Positions 1 through 12,390 of a stretch of DNA of 64,000 nt are shown here, one piece after another. Source of the DNA: Ryuthela nishihirai (Eukaryota; Arthropoda; Arachnida; Araneae; Heptathelidae); NCBI GenBank assembly GCA_038380435.1, contig JAWZYU010000028.1, forward strand, positions 26,272,201 to 26,336,200. The letters run 5' to 3'. A model generated the notes under the pieces. It was not told the DNA's origin and did not search any database. It saw only the letters and a list, made by a program, of their open reading frames with translations. The first letter of the stretch is position 1, and every line of letters starts with the position of its first letter. The translations under genes were made by a program, and so were the position numbers.

Positions 1-242
1 TGCGAAACTTCCCGCTCTTCCTTCGGTCAGTAGGGGACACCGATGGGCTTGAAAACGCCGCTGTCCGTCGGATGTGACATAGAATTGTGGACCCATGTGC
101 TGAAGAGCCATACCCTGTGCACGTTAAAGAACACACTGGATGGACTTGACGGGAGACTACCATCTGTCTCCCATGAGCTGATCTAATGGGTCCCATTCCC
201 CTAACCTTCTGTGAGCACTCGGGGTCCTTGTGACCAGGCCAA
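1..242 (+). mobile_element. SINE A, cut by the window edge
   Basis: It matches the body and 3' module of the family (GGGGACACCGATGGGCTTG, GCACGTTAAAGAACAC, then the CCTTGACGGGAGGCTACC region). It is diverged and lacks the tRNA-like head, which would lie outside the window. Confidence 0.85.
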
Positions 243-382
243 CAATACCAGTTGATTCTACTGGGAAAGTCCCTACCCACTATCCATAAGAGTATTTTAG
301 TAATGGAAGAATGGTGAGAAAAAAAAATATATATTTAGGAAAAGTTTTTTCAAACATTACTGAAACGGAAGGTATTAATTGT

Positions 383-660
383 TTTACCTTTCAGGGTACT
401 TTTTTTTTCACACAATGCGGTAAATGGCCAGGTCACAAAATCCCCGAAGACTCAGAGAATGTTTGAAGCTGGAGAAAAACTTTATAAGATAGATGTCTCT
501 CCTTCACGAAGTACAATGACTTAATGTCCCATTTGACGGACGGAAGACTTCGCAACCCGTCGGGGTCCCCTACTACATGAGGGCAGGGTGGAGAGTTTTG
601 CGGAGATTAACCTCAAAGCTGGCTAAGGGGGAACTCGAACGTGGGAAATGCAGATTACAA
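383..660 (-). mobile_element. SINE A, old diverged copy
   Basis: The 3' module (GGTAAATGGCCAGGTCACAA), part of the core and the tRNA-like B box (GGGGAACTCGAACGTGG) can be followed despite many changes and an internal loss. Confidence 0.7.
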
Positions 661-820
661 AACAGGTATTAATTACAAGGCAAATAACTTAGTCATCCTC
701 CCGTGAAACGGAGGCGTAAAAGATGTCGCTGTATTTAGCAGTGGGTCTGGTTACTAAAATGCTTGGTGGGGACCACTTTGACTACTACCGGCAGGGCCCC
801 GATGTACGGTTGGGTTGTTG

Positions 821-2180
821 GGTTGTTTACCTCTGAACGGCACTTTTTTGCACACATTGGGCTAAATGGCCAAGTCACAAGGACCCCAAAGGCTTAGAGA
901 AGGTTGGGGGAGGGAACCCACTGGAACAGCTGTTGGGAAACAGATGGTATCCTCCCGTCAAGGCCATCCAGTGTGTTCTTTAACGTTTGGTTGTTTTACC
1001 TCTGAACGGCACTTTTTTGCACAGAATGGGCTAAATGGCCAGGTCACAAGGACCCTGAAGGCTCAGAGAAGGTTGGGGGAGGGATCCCACTGAAACAGCT
1101 GTTGGGAGACAGATGGTCGCCTCCCGTCAAGGCCATCCAGTGTGTTCTTTAACGTTGGGTTGTTTGGGTTGTTTTACCTCTGAGCGGCATTTTTTTGCAC
1201 ACATTGGGCTAAATCGCCAGGTCACAAGGACCCCAAAGGTTCAGAGAAGGTTGGGGGAGGAGATCCACTGGAACAGCTGTTGGGAGACAGATGGTAACCT
1301 CCCGTCAAGGCCATCCAGTGTGTTCTTTAATGTTGGGTTGTTTTATCTCTGAACGGCACTTTTTTGCACACAATGGGCTAAATGGCCAGGTCACAAGGAC
1401 CCCGAAGGTTCAGAGAAGGTTGGGGGAGGGGATCCACTGGAACAGCTGTTGGTAAACAGATGGTAGCCTCCCGTCAAGGTCATCCAGTGTGATCCTTTAT
1501 CTCTGAACGGCACTTTTTTGCACACAATGGACTGAATGGCCAGGTCACAAGGACCCCATAGGATCAGAGAAGGTTGGGGGAGAGGATCCACTGGAACAGC
1601 TGTTGGGAGACATATGGTAGCCTCCTGTCAAGGCCATCCAGTGTTTTTTTTTAATGTTCGGTTGTTTCACCTCTGAACGGCAATTTTTTACACACAATGG
1701 GCTAAATGGCCAGGTCACAAGGACCCCGAAAGCTCAGAGACGGTTGGGGGAGGTGATCCACTGGAACAGCTGTTGGGAGACAGATGGTAGCCTCAAGTCA
1801 AGGCCATCCAGTGTGTTCTTTAATGTTGATTTGTTTTACCTCTGAGCGGCACTTTTTTGCACACAATGGGCTAAATGGCCAGGTCACAAGGACCCCGAAA
1901 GCTCAGAGACGGTTGGGGGAGGTGATCCACTGGAACAGCTTTTGGGAGACAGATGGTAGCCTCCCGTCAAGGCCATCCAGTGTGTTCTTTAATGTTGAGT
2001 TTTTTACCTCTGAACGGCACATTTTTGCACACAATGGGCTAAATGGCCAGGTCACAAGAACCCCGAATGCTCAGAGAAGGTTGGGGGAGGGGATCCACTT
2101 GAACAGCTGTTGGGAGACAGATGGTAGCCTCCCGTCAAGGCCATCCAGTGTGTTTTTTAACATTGGGTTGTTTTACCTCT
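821..2180 (-). repeat. Tandem array of eight SINE A 3' modules
   Basis: The unit runs from TTGTTTTACCTCTGAACGGC to GTGTGTTCTTTAACGTTGG and recurs at about 821, 991, 1169, 1338, 1495, 1662, 1831 and 2000. A ninth start is cut off at 2168. The period is about 169 bp. Each unit is only the 3' half of SINE A; the head and core are absent throughout. ORFs reading across the units are artefacts. Confidence 0.92.
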
Positions 2181-2185
2181 TACCA

Positions 2186-4555
2186 TCTCTCGTGAGTGGC
2201 ATTGCAGCCCTTCACGAGTATCCCAATGGAGGCTTGATCGGGCTGAATGGAATAGCTCCGAGCTCCTTTCTGAGCCCGATAACCACTCTGTCAGCCAGGA
2301 GCCAATCAATATTAAAGTGGTGGAGATGACGAGTGCATTGTCCATGCAGCTGCCCCAACTATTCCTCAGATCTCGATTCGGTTTCTACAGTTCCCAAAAC
2401 CATGGTGAATATCGCGACTGCACTGCAGCTCGTAAGACTTAGAACAAGGCTTGGGGGCTGTTTCTGAAATATCCGACATCCCCCAACCTTGAAGAATTCA
2501 AACACTCTAGAGCGAAAGCGCGTTTTGTCCGACGACAGAACCAGAAGGAATCTTGAATCAAATATACATCTATCAGCTGTGCGAGCATTTCTAAGGTCGT
2601 GCGGTATAAGGTCCAGAAGATAGGTAAGAAGTACACTTTCTACTCATTAGCGATCCTGGAGCACAATGGGCAAGCAACTGCTGATCCATACGCAATTGTT
2701 GACACTCTGGGATAGTCATTCTCTTCCACCTCTTCTTTGTCTTCTTACTCCCCCAAGTTTCTAGCCCCGAAGGACATGGCAGAATGCTCTGTGCTGTCCT
2801 TACACTCGTATGGCCTAGAGGAGTCTTACAGCAGGCCATTCAGAGAAGAGGAGCTTCGCATTGCTCTGTACACATTTCATGCATCTGCTGTTGGGCCAGA
2901 CAATGTCCATTATGCCATGCTCCAACATCTCTCACCATCGGGTAAGGATCGGCTGCTCCAACTCGTCAACCATATTTCCATTGAGGAGCACTTTCTGGAC
3001 TCCTAGAGAAAGGGCATCGTATTGGCCTTCCTCAAGCCAGGCAAAGATCCCTAGATTCTTTCCAATTATCGAACAATTGCATTGACAAACTGCGTCTGTA
3101 AAGTGAAAAGAATGGTAAATACCAGGCAGGCCTAGTATTTGGAACATCATGGCCTTCTTTCCAACACCCTGTGTGGCTTTTGCAGGCATAGGTCTACTTT
3201 AGACTTTTGCCTGCAAACCTTACAGACGCAGCTTGTCAACGCAATTGGACGATAATTGGAAAGAATCTAGGGATCTTTGCCTGGCTTGGGGAAGGCAAAT
3301 ACGACTTTAGACCACCTGACCGTCCTCGAATCGGCGATAAGGAATTCTTTTTTACGTCAAGAGCACCTGCTGTCCATTTTCTTCGATATCGGAAAAGCAT
3401 GCAACACGACGTGGAGATTCGACATTCTTCGACCACCATATGGGTTGGGTTGTTTTACCTCTGAGCGGCACTTTTTTGCACCCCATGGGCTAAATGGCCA
3501 GGTCACAAGGACCCCGAAGGCTCAGAGAAGGTTGAGGGAGGGAACCCACTGGAACAGCTGTTGGTGGACAGATGGTAGCCTCCCGTCAAGGCCATCCAGC
3601 GTGTTCTTTAACGTGCACAGGGTATGGCTCTCCCACACACGGGGCCACGGCTTAACGTCCCATCCGACGGACGGCGGCCTTTCCAAGCCCATCGGTGTCA
3701 TCTGCTGACCGTGGGCAGGGCGGTGAATTTCGCAGAGATAAATCTCAACGCTGACCCAGTTGGGACTCGAACCTGGGAACTACAGCGATACCGACTGAGA
3801 ACTGGCGCGCTACCGACCTAGCCAATCCCGCCCCTTCGACCACCATAGCTTCGGCTTGAGAGATAACATGCCGATGTTTATTGCAAATTTTTATCTCGTA
3901 CTTTTCGAGTTCGTGTCGGCAACACTCTGTCGTGGTCTTTCCCCCCAAGAACAGGGTGTGCCACTAGGTTGCATCTTGAGTGTTACCCTTTTCGCTGTCA
4001 AATGGCAACTTCCTCTAACTGTAGGCACTGTCCTCTATGCTGACGATTTTAGCAACCTTTGCTCGTCGTCCAGCATGAGGGTCATTGAACGATAACTGCC
4101 CCGAGCAATCTCGGTTTTAGGGATGGCCAATGTGTTTTCTCCCCCCACAGAAGACCACTTGCATGCACTTTGACTGCAAGCATAATCTTCATCTGAACCC
4201 AGAGCTGCTGCTCAGGGGTAACATCGTCATAATTCTGGTGGACTATAATCTGGTTTATAATCTCATCTTCGACCAGAAATCGACCTTTTCACCACACATC
4301 CGGGTCGAAGTGCAAGCGGGCATTAAACATCCTCAAAGTCCTGTTCTCTCTCTCTCTTGACGGACAGACCGATGTTCTTTGCTCCGCCTCTACCATGCAA
4401 GTGGTGAAGGTGCTGGACACCCTCCGTGTTTGCACGGGGGCCTTCTGCACTTCACCGTTCCAGAGTCTTTACGTTGAGACTGATGTACCTTCGTTATCTC
4501 TGCCACTATCACCGTGGCTCACTGTTTCTCCTTGTTGCGACTTTTCTTTTTCCAG
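2186..4555 (+). pseudogene. Jockey-like LINE ORF2 remnant
   Basis: Coding similarity can be followed through several frames: a linker before the reverse transcriptase, a piece near 2737-3006 (PFREEELRIAL, AVGPDNVHYAML), the RT text FLKPGKDP with broken frame near 3020-3060, the palm motif VLYADDF at 4031-4055, and a C-terminal piece (VCTGAFCTSPFQSLYVE) at about 4420-4480. These are jockey-clade features by family knowledge. Stops and frameshifts are frequent, part of the palm is duplicated or scrambled at 3190-3300, and a SINE A splits the RT. It is a dead copy. Confidence 0.8.
3427..3847 (-). mobile_element. Full-length SINE A in the jockey remnant, with TSD
   Basis: The element is 3441-3833. 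Target-site duplications CTTCGACCACCATA lie at 3427-3440 and 3834-3847. On the minus strand it has a tRNA-Thr-like head, a core with ACGTTAAGCCGTGGCCCCGT and CACGTTAAAGAACAC, and a 3' module ending in AACCC repeats. Confidence 0.95.
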
Positions 4556-4559
4556 CATA

Positions 4560-4996
4560 CCAGGGTCGGCACTGCGGGAACGACAGTGCTCTCTCTCTCT
4601 TTCCCTTGCAGCCTCGCGTGTAGCTTCCTATGTGCGCATGCGCACAACAGTCAAACACCTCGCCGCCAATACTGTGAAGTGCACAGTTCCATACAAAGAT
4701 TTTTGTATCTCTTTCATAAACTGGGGGATGGCTACTGACATTAAGCTTAAGGATTATATATTGTACAAGCTTACGCAGTATCTTGGGCATTAGGTTGTTC
4801 AACTTTGTAACTAATCATGAGGTTAGGCAAAGGAGTCGACAACCTCCTTTAATCAGCATATTGAGCAGAGAGACTCCGCTGGTTTGCCCATGTTGCCCGT
4901 ATGGATAATTGTAGATTGGCGAATAGGGTTATGAAAAGTGTGCCCAAAGGCCCAGAAAGTGGGGGACAGATGGGGGAGACCTTGGATGCAGTGGAA
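4560..4996 (+). repeat. Left arm of inverted chimeric repeat
   Basis: Positions 4560-4768 are a non-LINE sequence including a CT-rich run and TGCGCATGCGCAC. Positions 4769-4996 are the 3' part of the LINE family seen at 60405-63700 (RSILGI region, then WFAHVARMDN-like text). The same junction occurs inverted at 7702-8124. Confidence 0.85.
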
Positions 4997-6735
4997 ATAC
5001 GATGGAATGGGAATGCAGAGAACAGCCTGTGGACTTGTAAATATTTTGGATTCTAAAGCAGCGGTCAAGGGTGCAAGTGAGTTTTCATGTTGTAAGACCC
5101 GATATGAAAGCAGCGCATATCCAAGATTCATCTGTCAAAAAAACCCTTGTGATTCCCCTTTTGGAATTTTTTAATTTCGTAGGGCTTAACCACCCATCAG
5201 TAAAACGTGGTCCGGGGTGAGGATCCGAACACGAATCTTTTATGTCACACATACCCTATTACCTTCAATATTTTTCATCGTGACGAATAAAATCAGAATT
5301 TTTTTTTACTAATTTTTTACCCCAATAACGTTTTTTATTTTCTGTGAGACAGTTACTGCGGGATAGTCCTTCTTCTAGTGAAGGTCGAACTCGCAAAATA
5401 CGGGGACATGTTCAAGGATTGCATCAACCATTCAGCGAGGGGTTGACACCCAAAGTTTATCGGGGGACTTGGCAAATTTCAGATGAATGTGAACACCAAA
5501 GAAGCGGTTCAAATCACTGCGTAGGGAAGGAATTTTTTTTTATTTTTCTTTAATACAGGACGTTGAATGACACTGATTAAACGCGCATAGAGAAAACTGA
5601 TTTACCACGTGAAGGGTCGACCAGGGTTTTTAATGATGCGGGATCGAGTTTTTGATAAGTGTTTAACTACTTAGGAATAAATACAGAGAATATACAACTT
5701 TGTGAGTTGATTTTCTATGTCTAGTGAACTTGTAAAAGGATGGGAGTTTGTGAAGTTTTAATAAAGGGAACTTTTGATTTTTAATAAAGGGGAGGGAATT
5801 TTAATGTGTTTAATTACTAAGGAATAAAAATTCGTAATATACAGCTTTGTGAGTTGATTAGCGGACTTGGAAAATTTCTGATGAACGTGAATACCAAAGG
5901 AGTTTGGTGAAGTTTTAATAGAGGGACCTTTTGATTTTTAATAAAGGGGAGCGAATTCTGATAAGCGGGGTGATTTAATGAGAGGTATTAAAAAATGGGG
6001 ACTTTGTGATTGAGGATTGCATCTTCCCTTTCTGCGCGAGTTTGTCACCCCTGCAATAATTCGGAGACTTGTATCATCCGATCGTTGCCAAACTAAAATT
6101 TAGTTGGACTTGGAAAATTACGACTAAAGTAAGGGTTTTTCTAAGAATAGTATTCCTCATAGTCACTAGATGGCACCAGAGGTTAAAGGGGGGGGGGGGT
6201 GACTGACTTAAAGGGGGGGGGTTAATAAAGGGGATTAATTAATTAATGATTATTAATTAGGGGCGTGGTCGGAAGTGGGCGGTGACGTCAATGGGGGGAA
6301 AGCACTAGTGGGGGGTCGCCATGTTGTCTTGAAACTAATCACGGGGATTGTGAAAATCCAATTACAGCACTTTATATCCTACCTGTGAAACTCTTTGAGT
6401 CAGGGAATGTGCAAGTGCATCATTCAACGTGATGCTCTTTTTGTGTATCGCAGAAAGTGCTTCCCGAAACCCCACCATTACATCTTGGACTCACTGTATT
6501 TTGTGGATTGAATTTGAAAAGAATAAATTCTACAACTTAGGAGAAAAAAATCGTCCTGTATGTTTTAATCGCTTGGAAAGTTGAGCCATACGTTAGTCTA
6601 AGTTCTTTTTGATACTTGTAAAATATTTCAAACACTTTCTTCTACATCTTATCTTACGATCTAATCATTTTGTATCCACAAAATTTCTTTCAGAATAAGT
6701 ATATCTGTCTGCCTTATTGCTGCCCAAATGTTTCA
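4997..6735. other. AT-rich DNA, no gene seen
   Basis: No supported coding region is visible. A diverged direct repeat of roughly 170-190 bp spans about 5640-5960 (AATATACA..CTTTGTGAGTTGATT and TTTTGATTTTTAATAAAGGG recur). G-runs of 13 and 9 lie at 6187-6229. Confidence 0.6.
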
Positions 6736-6737
6736 GT

Positions 6738-7090
6738 TTGAATTGTTTTACCTGAATGGAATATTTTCGTACATAACGGGTAGGTCACAAGGACCCGAGG
6801 GTTCAGAGAAGGTTGAGGGGAAGGGGACACCCTCTCAACGCTGGCATGGATGGGACTCCAACCAAGTAATTGCAAATTACGAGATTGGTGCACTACTGAC
6901 TGAGACACTCTGTATGGGGGTGTCTCAGTCAGTGGCTGTCTACTAACAGCGGTCCAAGCCGCATTTTATGGGGCATGGGTCCTAAGCGCTGTCCAAGCCC
7001 CCAGGACTTGGACAGTTGTTAGGAGACAGATTGTATCCTACCAACAAGGCCATCCATCATATGCGACTTTATGCAGTGGTCCCCTGGGTC
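6738..7090 (-). mobile_element. SINE A relics
   Basis: Positions 6738-6906 hold the 3' module joined directly to the tRNA-like head region, with the core deleted. Positions 7010-7075 hold another piece (TTAGGAGACAGATTGTATCC) on the same strand. Confidence 0.65.
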
Positions 7091-7146
7091 CTGGATGTCT
7101 GGAATGTCCACTTGTCACAAAGCCAGGTTGTAGGTAAAAAAAAAAC

Positions 7147-7252
7147 TTAATGCAGAGTGGAGATTCAATCCTCCAATTACAAGTCTGGTCAGACGAGTTT
7201 CATTGCAAAAGATCTGCTTTTGCTGCATTACCAATTGAGCTAACCCTCTTCT
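7147..7252 (-). repeat. Degenerate tRNA-like sequence
   Basis: On the minus strand GGTTAGCTCAATTGGTAATG resembles a D arm and A box. The segment near 7165-7180 resembles a T arm but with GGATTGAATC, so the B box is poor. It is probably a relic of a tRNA-derived repeat. Confidence 0.4.
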
Positions 7253-7550
7253 TAAGACTGATAATGCCGTTGATAAATATTTAAGCTTTCATGCTCTTCA
7301 AATACTGAACACCGAAATTTTCTATTATATGTGTTTAACAATTGCAAAATGTAGGCATCGTCAACTATAATTACCTACAGCAACCCAAGACCTTGCAAAA
7401 AATTCTCTCAGAGTCCTTTCAACCAAAAATATTCCCACCCTGGTCGTAAATCCCTTGCTATAAAATTACGCTATTTTTGTCCAATACAGTGAAAACAGTC
7501 TATTAGACTACTGCAATTTCATTTTACAAAATTCCACTAATTTACTTTCA

Positions 7551-7917
7551 TCATCATTATCATCCTCAAGCAGCAATGGGCTACGGAGATCCAATCACAC
7601 CGTGCAATTTATTTCTCCAAGTAAGTCTGTCCTGAGCTACATCTGCTGCATCTGGCCACTGCACATCAATTCTAACAAGGTCCCGTTTGACATTGCATTT
7701 CAACTGCATCCTAGGTCTCTCCCACTTTCTGGGTCTTTGGGCACACTTTTCATAACCCTATTCGCCAATCTACAATTATCCATACGGGCAACATGGGCAA
7801 ACCAGCGGAGTCTCTCTGCTCAATATGCTGATTAAAGGAGGTTGCCGACTCCTTTGCCTAACCTCATGATTAGTTACAAAGTTGAACAACCTAATGCCCA
7901 AGATACTGCGTAAGCTT
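7551..7917 (-). mobile_element. LINE 3' end fragment with trinucleotide tail
   Basis: It is the minus-strand 3' end of the LINE at 60405-63700, ending in a CATCATCAT-type tail (GATGATG on the coding strand) at 7551. It shows the conserved C-terminal text and 3' UTR. Its 5' limit at 7917 is the same junction as in the left arm. Confidence 0.85.
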
Positions 7918-8124
7918 GTACAATATATAATCCTTAAGCTTAATGTCAGTAGCCATCCCCCAGTTTATGAAAGAGATACAAAAATATTTGTATGGAACTG
8001 TGCACTTGACAGTACTGGCGGCGAGGTGTTTGACTGCTGTGCGCATGCGCACATTGGAAGCTACACGCGAGGCTGCAAGGGAAAGAGAGAGAGAGCACTG
8101 TCGTTCCCGCAGAGCCGACCCTGG
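7702..8124 (-). repeat. Right arm of inverted chimeric repeat
   Basis: It is the inverted copy of 4560-4996, with the non-LINE part at 7918-8124. Identity looks high, well above 90 percent by eye. It runs through the LINE junction, so the chimera existed before it was copied. Confidence 0.85.
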
Positions 8125-9011
8125 CGTTCTGGTTGAAGGTAGTTTTTTATTTTACTCCGGGTTCGAATTTTGCCAAGAGTTCAATTCAAAGGCTAAAATT
8201 GGCTGTTTTCTACTCGTAGCATTATTGATCATGTGTGTTTATATTCATTAAATAAAATTGTTAAAAAAAAGATATAGTTGTCCATGAAAAAAAATCGTGG
8301 AGCTTGTTCATTTTTCTGTTAACCAATTTCTCTGCAATGAACAATCCAAAAATAAAATATCGTATATGAAAATTACTACAGATATAATAAAGGAGGCCTA
8401 GAGGAGTATTGCAGGCATTTTTCTGCTGTAAATACAATGCCAAAATTTCCAAATTGGCCTGTTACAGGGTTAGTGATGCGAACCACAGATTTTTTTACAA
8501 TCGATAGTCATCGATTTTACTATTGATAGTTTTTTAGTGTTGCCAACTTATAAAAATAAATTTTTTGTTACGTTTGGTTTTGACTAAAAAAATTATTTTT
8601 GGTTAAATAAGCACTAATAAAACTCTTCCTACTTGTCAACTTTTACATTAAATTTTCAGGGAGAAAAATTTAGAAAGCGGAACAAATTTAAATAAATATA
8701 AAGTTTCATCTAGAAACTTCCTATTCAAGTCGTAAAGTGTGGCGGTTACGAAGTTTACATTGACAGCTGCCATTTGCTTCAACCTCAGTTGGGAGGTGTA
8801 AATATTCTAAATGGTGCTAGAGTAAGAAAAAAATTAATATTTTTTCTCTTCCTGAGTGGAGAGGCTGGCCACAAGAAACAAGTGTTTCGAGCTCAATAAT
8901 TATCAAATAATTTGGGCTCAAATTCTGTCAAACTTATCTATTATCAACAAAATCTTCCACCTTTTGGGGATAACAGAATAATGACTATAATAAGAATTCT
9001 AATGAAGAGAA
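8125..9011. other. AT-rich DNA, no gene seen
   Basis: No coding region or recognisable repeat is supported here. A short inverted motif, ATCGATAGTCATCGAT, lies near 8500. Confidence 0.5.
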
Positions 9012-9222
9012 ATGAAAAAAAAAATAAATACCCCCTCAAGCAGCTGCTTGCCACAGAGGTCTGACAGGAGCCTGTCAGTTTATATGCCATAGTAGAAGGT
9101 CTGAGAGGATGGCAAGACCTCAGCAGAAAAACGACACGTACCTCCATGCCTTACCCGGGGCTCGAACCCAGGTCCCTTAGATCAGTAGCCAAGCGTGCTA
9201 ACCACTCGGCCACGGTACGGCG
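9012..9222 (-). mobile_element. SINE B, full copy
   Basis: The minus strand starts with a tRNA-like head (GTGGCCGAGTGGTTAGCACG, then GGGACCTGGGTTCGAGCCCC). It continues through CAGGCTCCTGTCAGACCTCT to an A/T-rich tail at the low coordinate. The head looks tRNA-Ser-like, but the assignment is uncertain. No clear target duplication is seen. Confidence 0.85.
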
Positions 9223-9294
9223 AACAGGTTATAAATCTATGTCCCTTGAGGTTCGCTACTGTTTCTTGAAACAGTGGGGCAGGGTGACAGTCGA

Positions 9295-12009
9295 TTGAAT
9301 GTAGAAGACACAGTCACTACATAATATCAATGTAGTAAAAATGGTCACTACATATTGTCAGTGTAGTAAAAACAGTCACTTCATAATGTCAATGTAGAAG
9401 ACACAGTAAATACATAATGTCAATGTAGTAAAAACAGTCACTACATAATGTCCATGTAGTAAAAACAGTCACTTCATAATGTCAATGTAGTAAAAACAGT
9501 CACTACATAATGTCAATGTAGTAAAAACAGTCACTACATAATGTCAATGTAGTAAAAACAGTCAGTACATAATGTCAATGTAGAAGACACAGTCACTACA
9601 TAATGTCAATGTAGTAAAAACAGTCACTTCATAATGTCAATGTAGAAGACAGTCACTACATAAGGTCAATGTAGTAAAATCAGTCACTACATAATGTCAA
9701 TATAGTAAAAACAGTCACTACATAATGTCAATGTAGTAAAAACAGTCAGTACATAATGTCAATGTAGAAGACACAGTCACTATATAAGGTCAATGTAGTA
9801 AAATCAGTCACTACATAATGTCAATGTAGTATAAACAGTCACTACATAATGTCAATGTAGTAAAATAAGTCAGTACATAATGTCAATGTAGAAGACACAG
9901 TCACTACATAATGTCAATGTAGTAAAAATAGTCACTACATAATGTCAATGTAGTAAAAACAGTCACTACATAATGTCAGTGTAGTAAAAACAGTCACTTC
10001 ATAAAGTCAATGTAGAAGACACAGTAAATACATAATGTCAATGTAGTAAAATCAGTCACTACATAATGTATATGTAGTAAAAACAGTCACTACATAATGT
10101 CAGTGTAGAAAACACAGTCACTACATAATATCAATGTAGTAAAAATAGTCACTACATAATATCAGTGTAGTAAAAACAGACATCATAATGTCAATGTAGA
10201 AGACACAGTCAATACATAATGTCAATGTAGTAAAAATAGTCACTACATAATGTCCATGTAGTAAAACAGTCACTTCATAATGTCAATGTAGAAAACACAG
10301 TCACTACATAATGTCAATGTACTAAAAACAGTCACTACATAATGTCAATGTAGTAAAAACAGTCAGTACATAATGTCAATGTAGAAGACACAGTCACTAC
10401 ATAATGTCAATATAGTAAAAACAGTCACTTCATAATGTCAATGTAGAAGACACAGTCACTACATAATATTAATGTAGTAAAAACAGTCACTACATAATGT
10501 CAATGTAGTAAAAACAGCCAGTGCATAATGTCAATGTAGAAGACACAGTCACTACATAATGTCAATGTAGTAAAAACAGTCAGTACATAATGTCAATGTA
10601 GTAAAAACAGTCAGTACATAATGTCAATGTAGAAGACACAGTCACTACATAATGTCAATGTAGTAAAAACAGTCACTTCATAATGTAAATGTAGAAGACA
10701 CAGTCACTACATAACGTTAATGTAGTAAAAACAGTCACTTCATAATGTCAGTTCAGAAGACACAGTCACTACTTAATGTCAATGTAGTAAAAACAGTCAC
10801 TTCATAATGTCAGTGTAGAATACACAGTCACTACTTAATGTCAATGTAGTAAAAACAGTCACTGAATAATGTCAATGTAGTAAAAACAGTCACCACATAA
10901 TGTGAATGTAGAAGACATAGTCACTACATAATGTCAATGTAGAAGACACAGTCACTACACAACGTCAATGCAGTAAAAACAGTCACTAGATAATATCAAT
11001 GTAGTAAAAACAGTCACTACATAATGTCAATGTAGTAAAAATATTCACTACATAATGTCAATGTGAGAGACACAGTCACTACATAATGTCAATAGTAGTT
11101 AGCAACTGTTCGGCAAGGGAAACTTTGTGTGTTGTGTTAGCTGTAACTGAGGTAGTGGTCAGCAGTGACTTCGGTCTTAGTAGAGCGTGTCCTTGTATGA
11201 GAAGGCCTGTAAAAGCTAGGAGTAGCTTCTAAGATTCTTCTCTGTCCTATATGTCGCAAATAAAAAAAAAGATACCTTCACTACATAATGTCAATGTAGT
11301 AAAAACAGTCACCATATAATGTCAATGTAGAAGACAGAGTCACTACATAATGTCAATGTAGAAGACACAGTCACTACATAATGTCAATGTAGAAGACACA
11401 GTCACTACATAATGTCAATGTAGTAAAAACAGTCACTACATAACGTCATGTAGAAGACACAGTCACTACATAATGTCAATGTAGTAAAAACAGTCACCAC
11501 ATAATGTCAATGTAGAATACACAGTCACTACATAATGTCAATATAGTAAAAACATTCACTACATAATGTCAATATAGAAGACACAGTCACTACATAATGT
11601 CAATGTAGAAGACACAGTCACTACATAATGTCAATGTAGTAAAAACAGTCACTACATAATGTCAATGTAGTAAAAACAGTCACTACATAATGTCAGTGTA
11701 GTAAAAACAATCACTACATAATGTCAGTGTAGTAAAAACAGTCACTACGTAATGTCAATGTTGACACAAATCACTAAAAAAACACAAGTCACTGCATAAT
11801 GTCAATCTATTAAAGACACAAGTCAGTACATAATACCAATCACTGCTGAAGACAGTCACTACATAATGTCAATGTGGTAAATACACAAGTCACTACATAA
11901 TACCAATGTAGTAAAGACAAATCGTTACATAATATTAATGTAATACAGACACAAGTCACTACATAATGTCAATATAGTAAATACACAAGTTACTGCATAA
12001 TGCCAATGT
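9295..12009. repeat. 31-bp minisatellite, about 80 copies
   Basis: The unit is GTCACTACATAATGTCAATG followed by TAGTAAAAACA. A second form has TAGAAGACACA in place of TAGTAAAAACA. The two forms are interspersed. Copies near 11760-12009 are more diverged and longer. A unique 185-bp insert interrupts the array at 11092-11278. Confidence 0.95.
11092..11278. other. Non-repeat insert in the minisatellite
   Basis: About 185 bp of unique sequence ends in GCAAATAAAAAAAAAGA. The A-run would fit a retroposed transcript of unknown origin. No target duplication is clear because both flanks are repeat units. Confidence 0.6.
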
Positions 12010-12390
12010 AAACCCTTTGACCACCACAAAAATAAAACCCACTGAAATTAAAAGTTTTAGCATGAATAGATTGTTTACAACAGTTATTTAAAAAATTTAT
12101 CACATTTCAATTTTAGCGACCAGTTCCGATCAAATTTAAAGAATCGAAAATTTCTCGCGAATCGTAATTAGTGCACTATCGATACCAAAAAGAACGTTTT
12201 ATTTAAGTAGCAAACAAAAATATTAGATGTCCACAGAAGAAAATGTGAGAACAATAGATAATTTTTTTTGAAAGCAAGTGACCACGTGCACAGCTAATTA
12301 AGTAACAAGCTTCTGTTTGCTATGTGGCCACCTGCATTGTTGATAATGCTTAAGATGCCAGATTATTTGGAAACGCCAATTACACTAAAT

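Noticed and set aside
4395..4793. Plus-strand ORF of 132 codons as one gene
   Set aside because: Its start is jockey C-terminal text, and the rest runs into the inverted chimeric repeat.
9295..12009. CRISPR array from the 31-bp periodicity
   Set aside because: The repeats are contiguous with no unique spacers.
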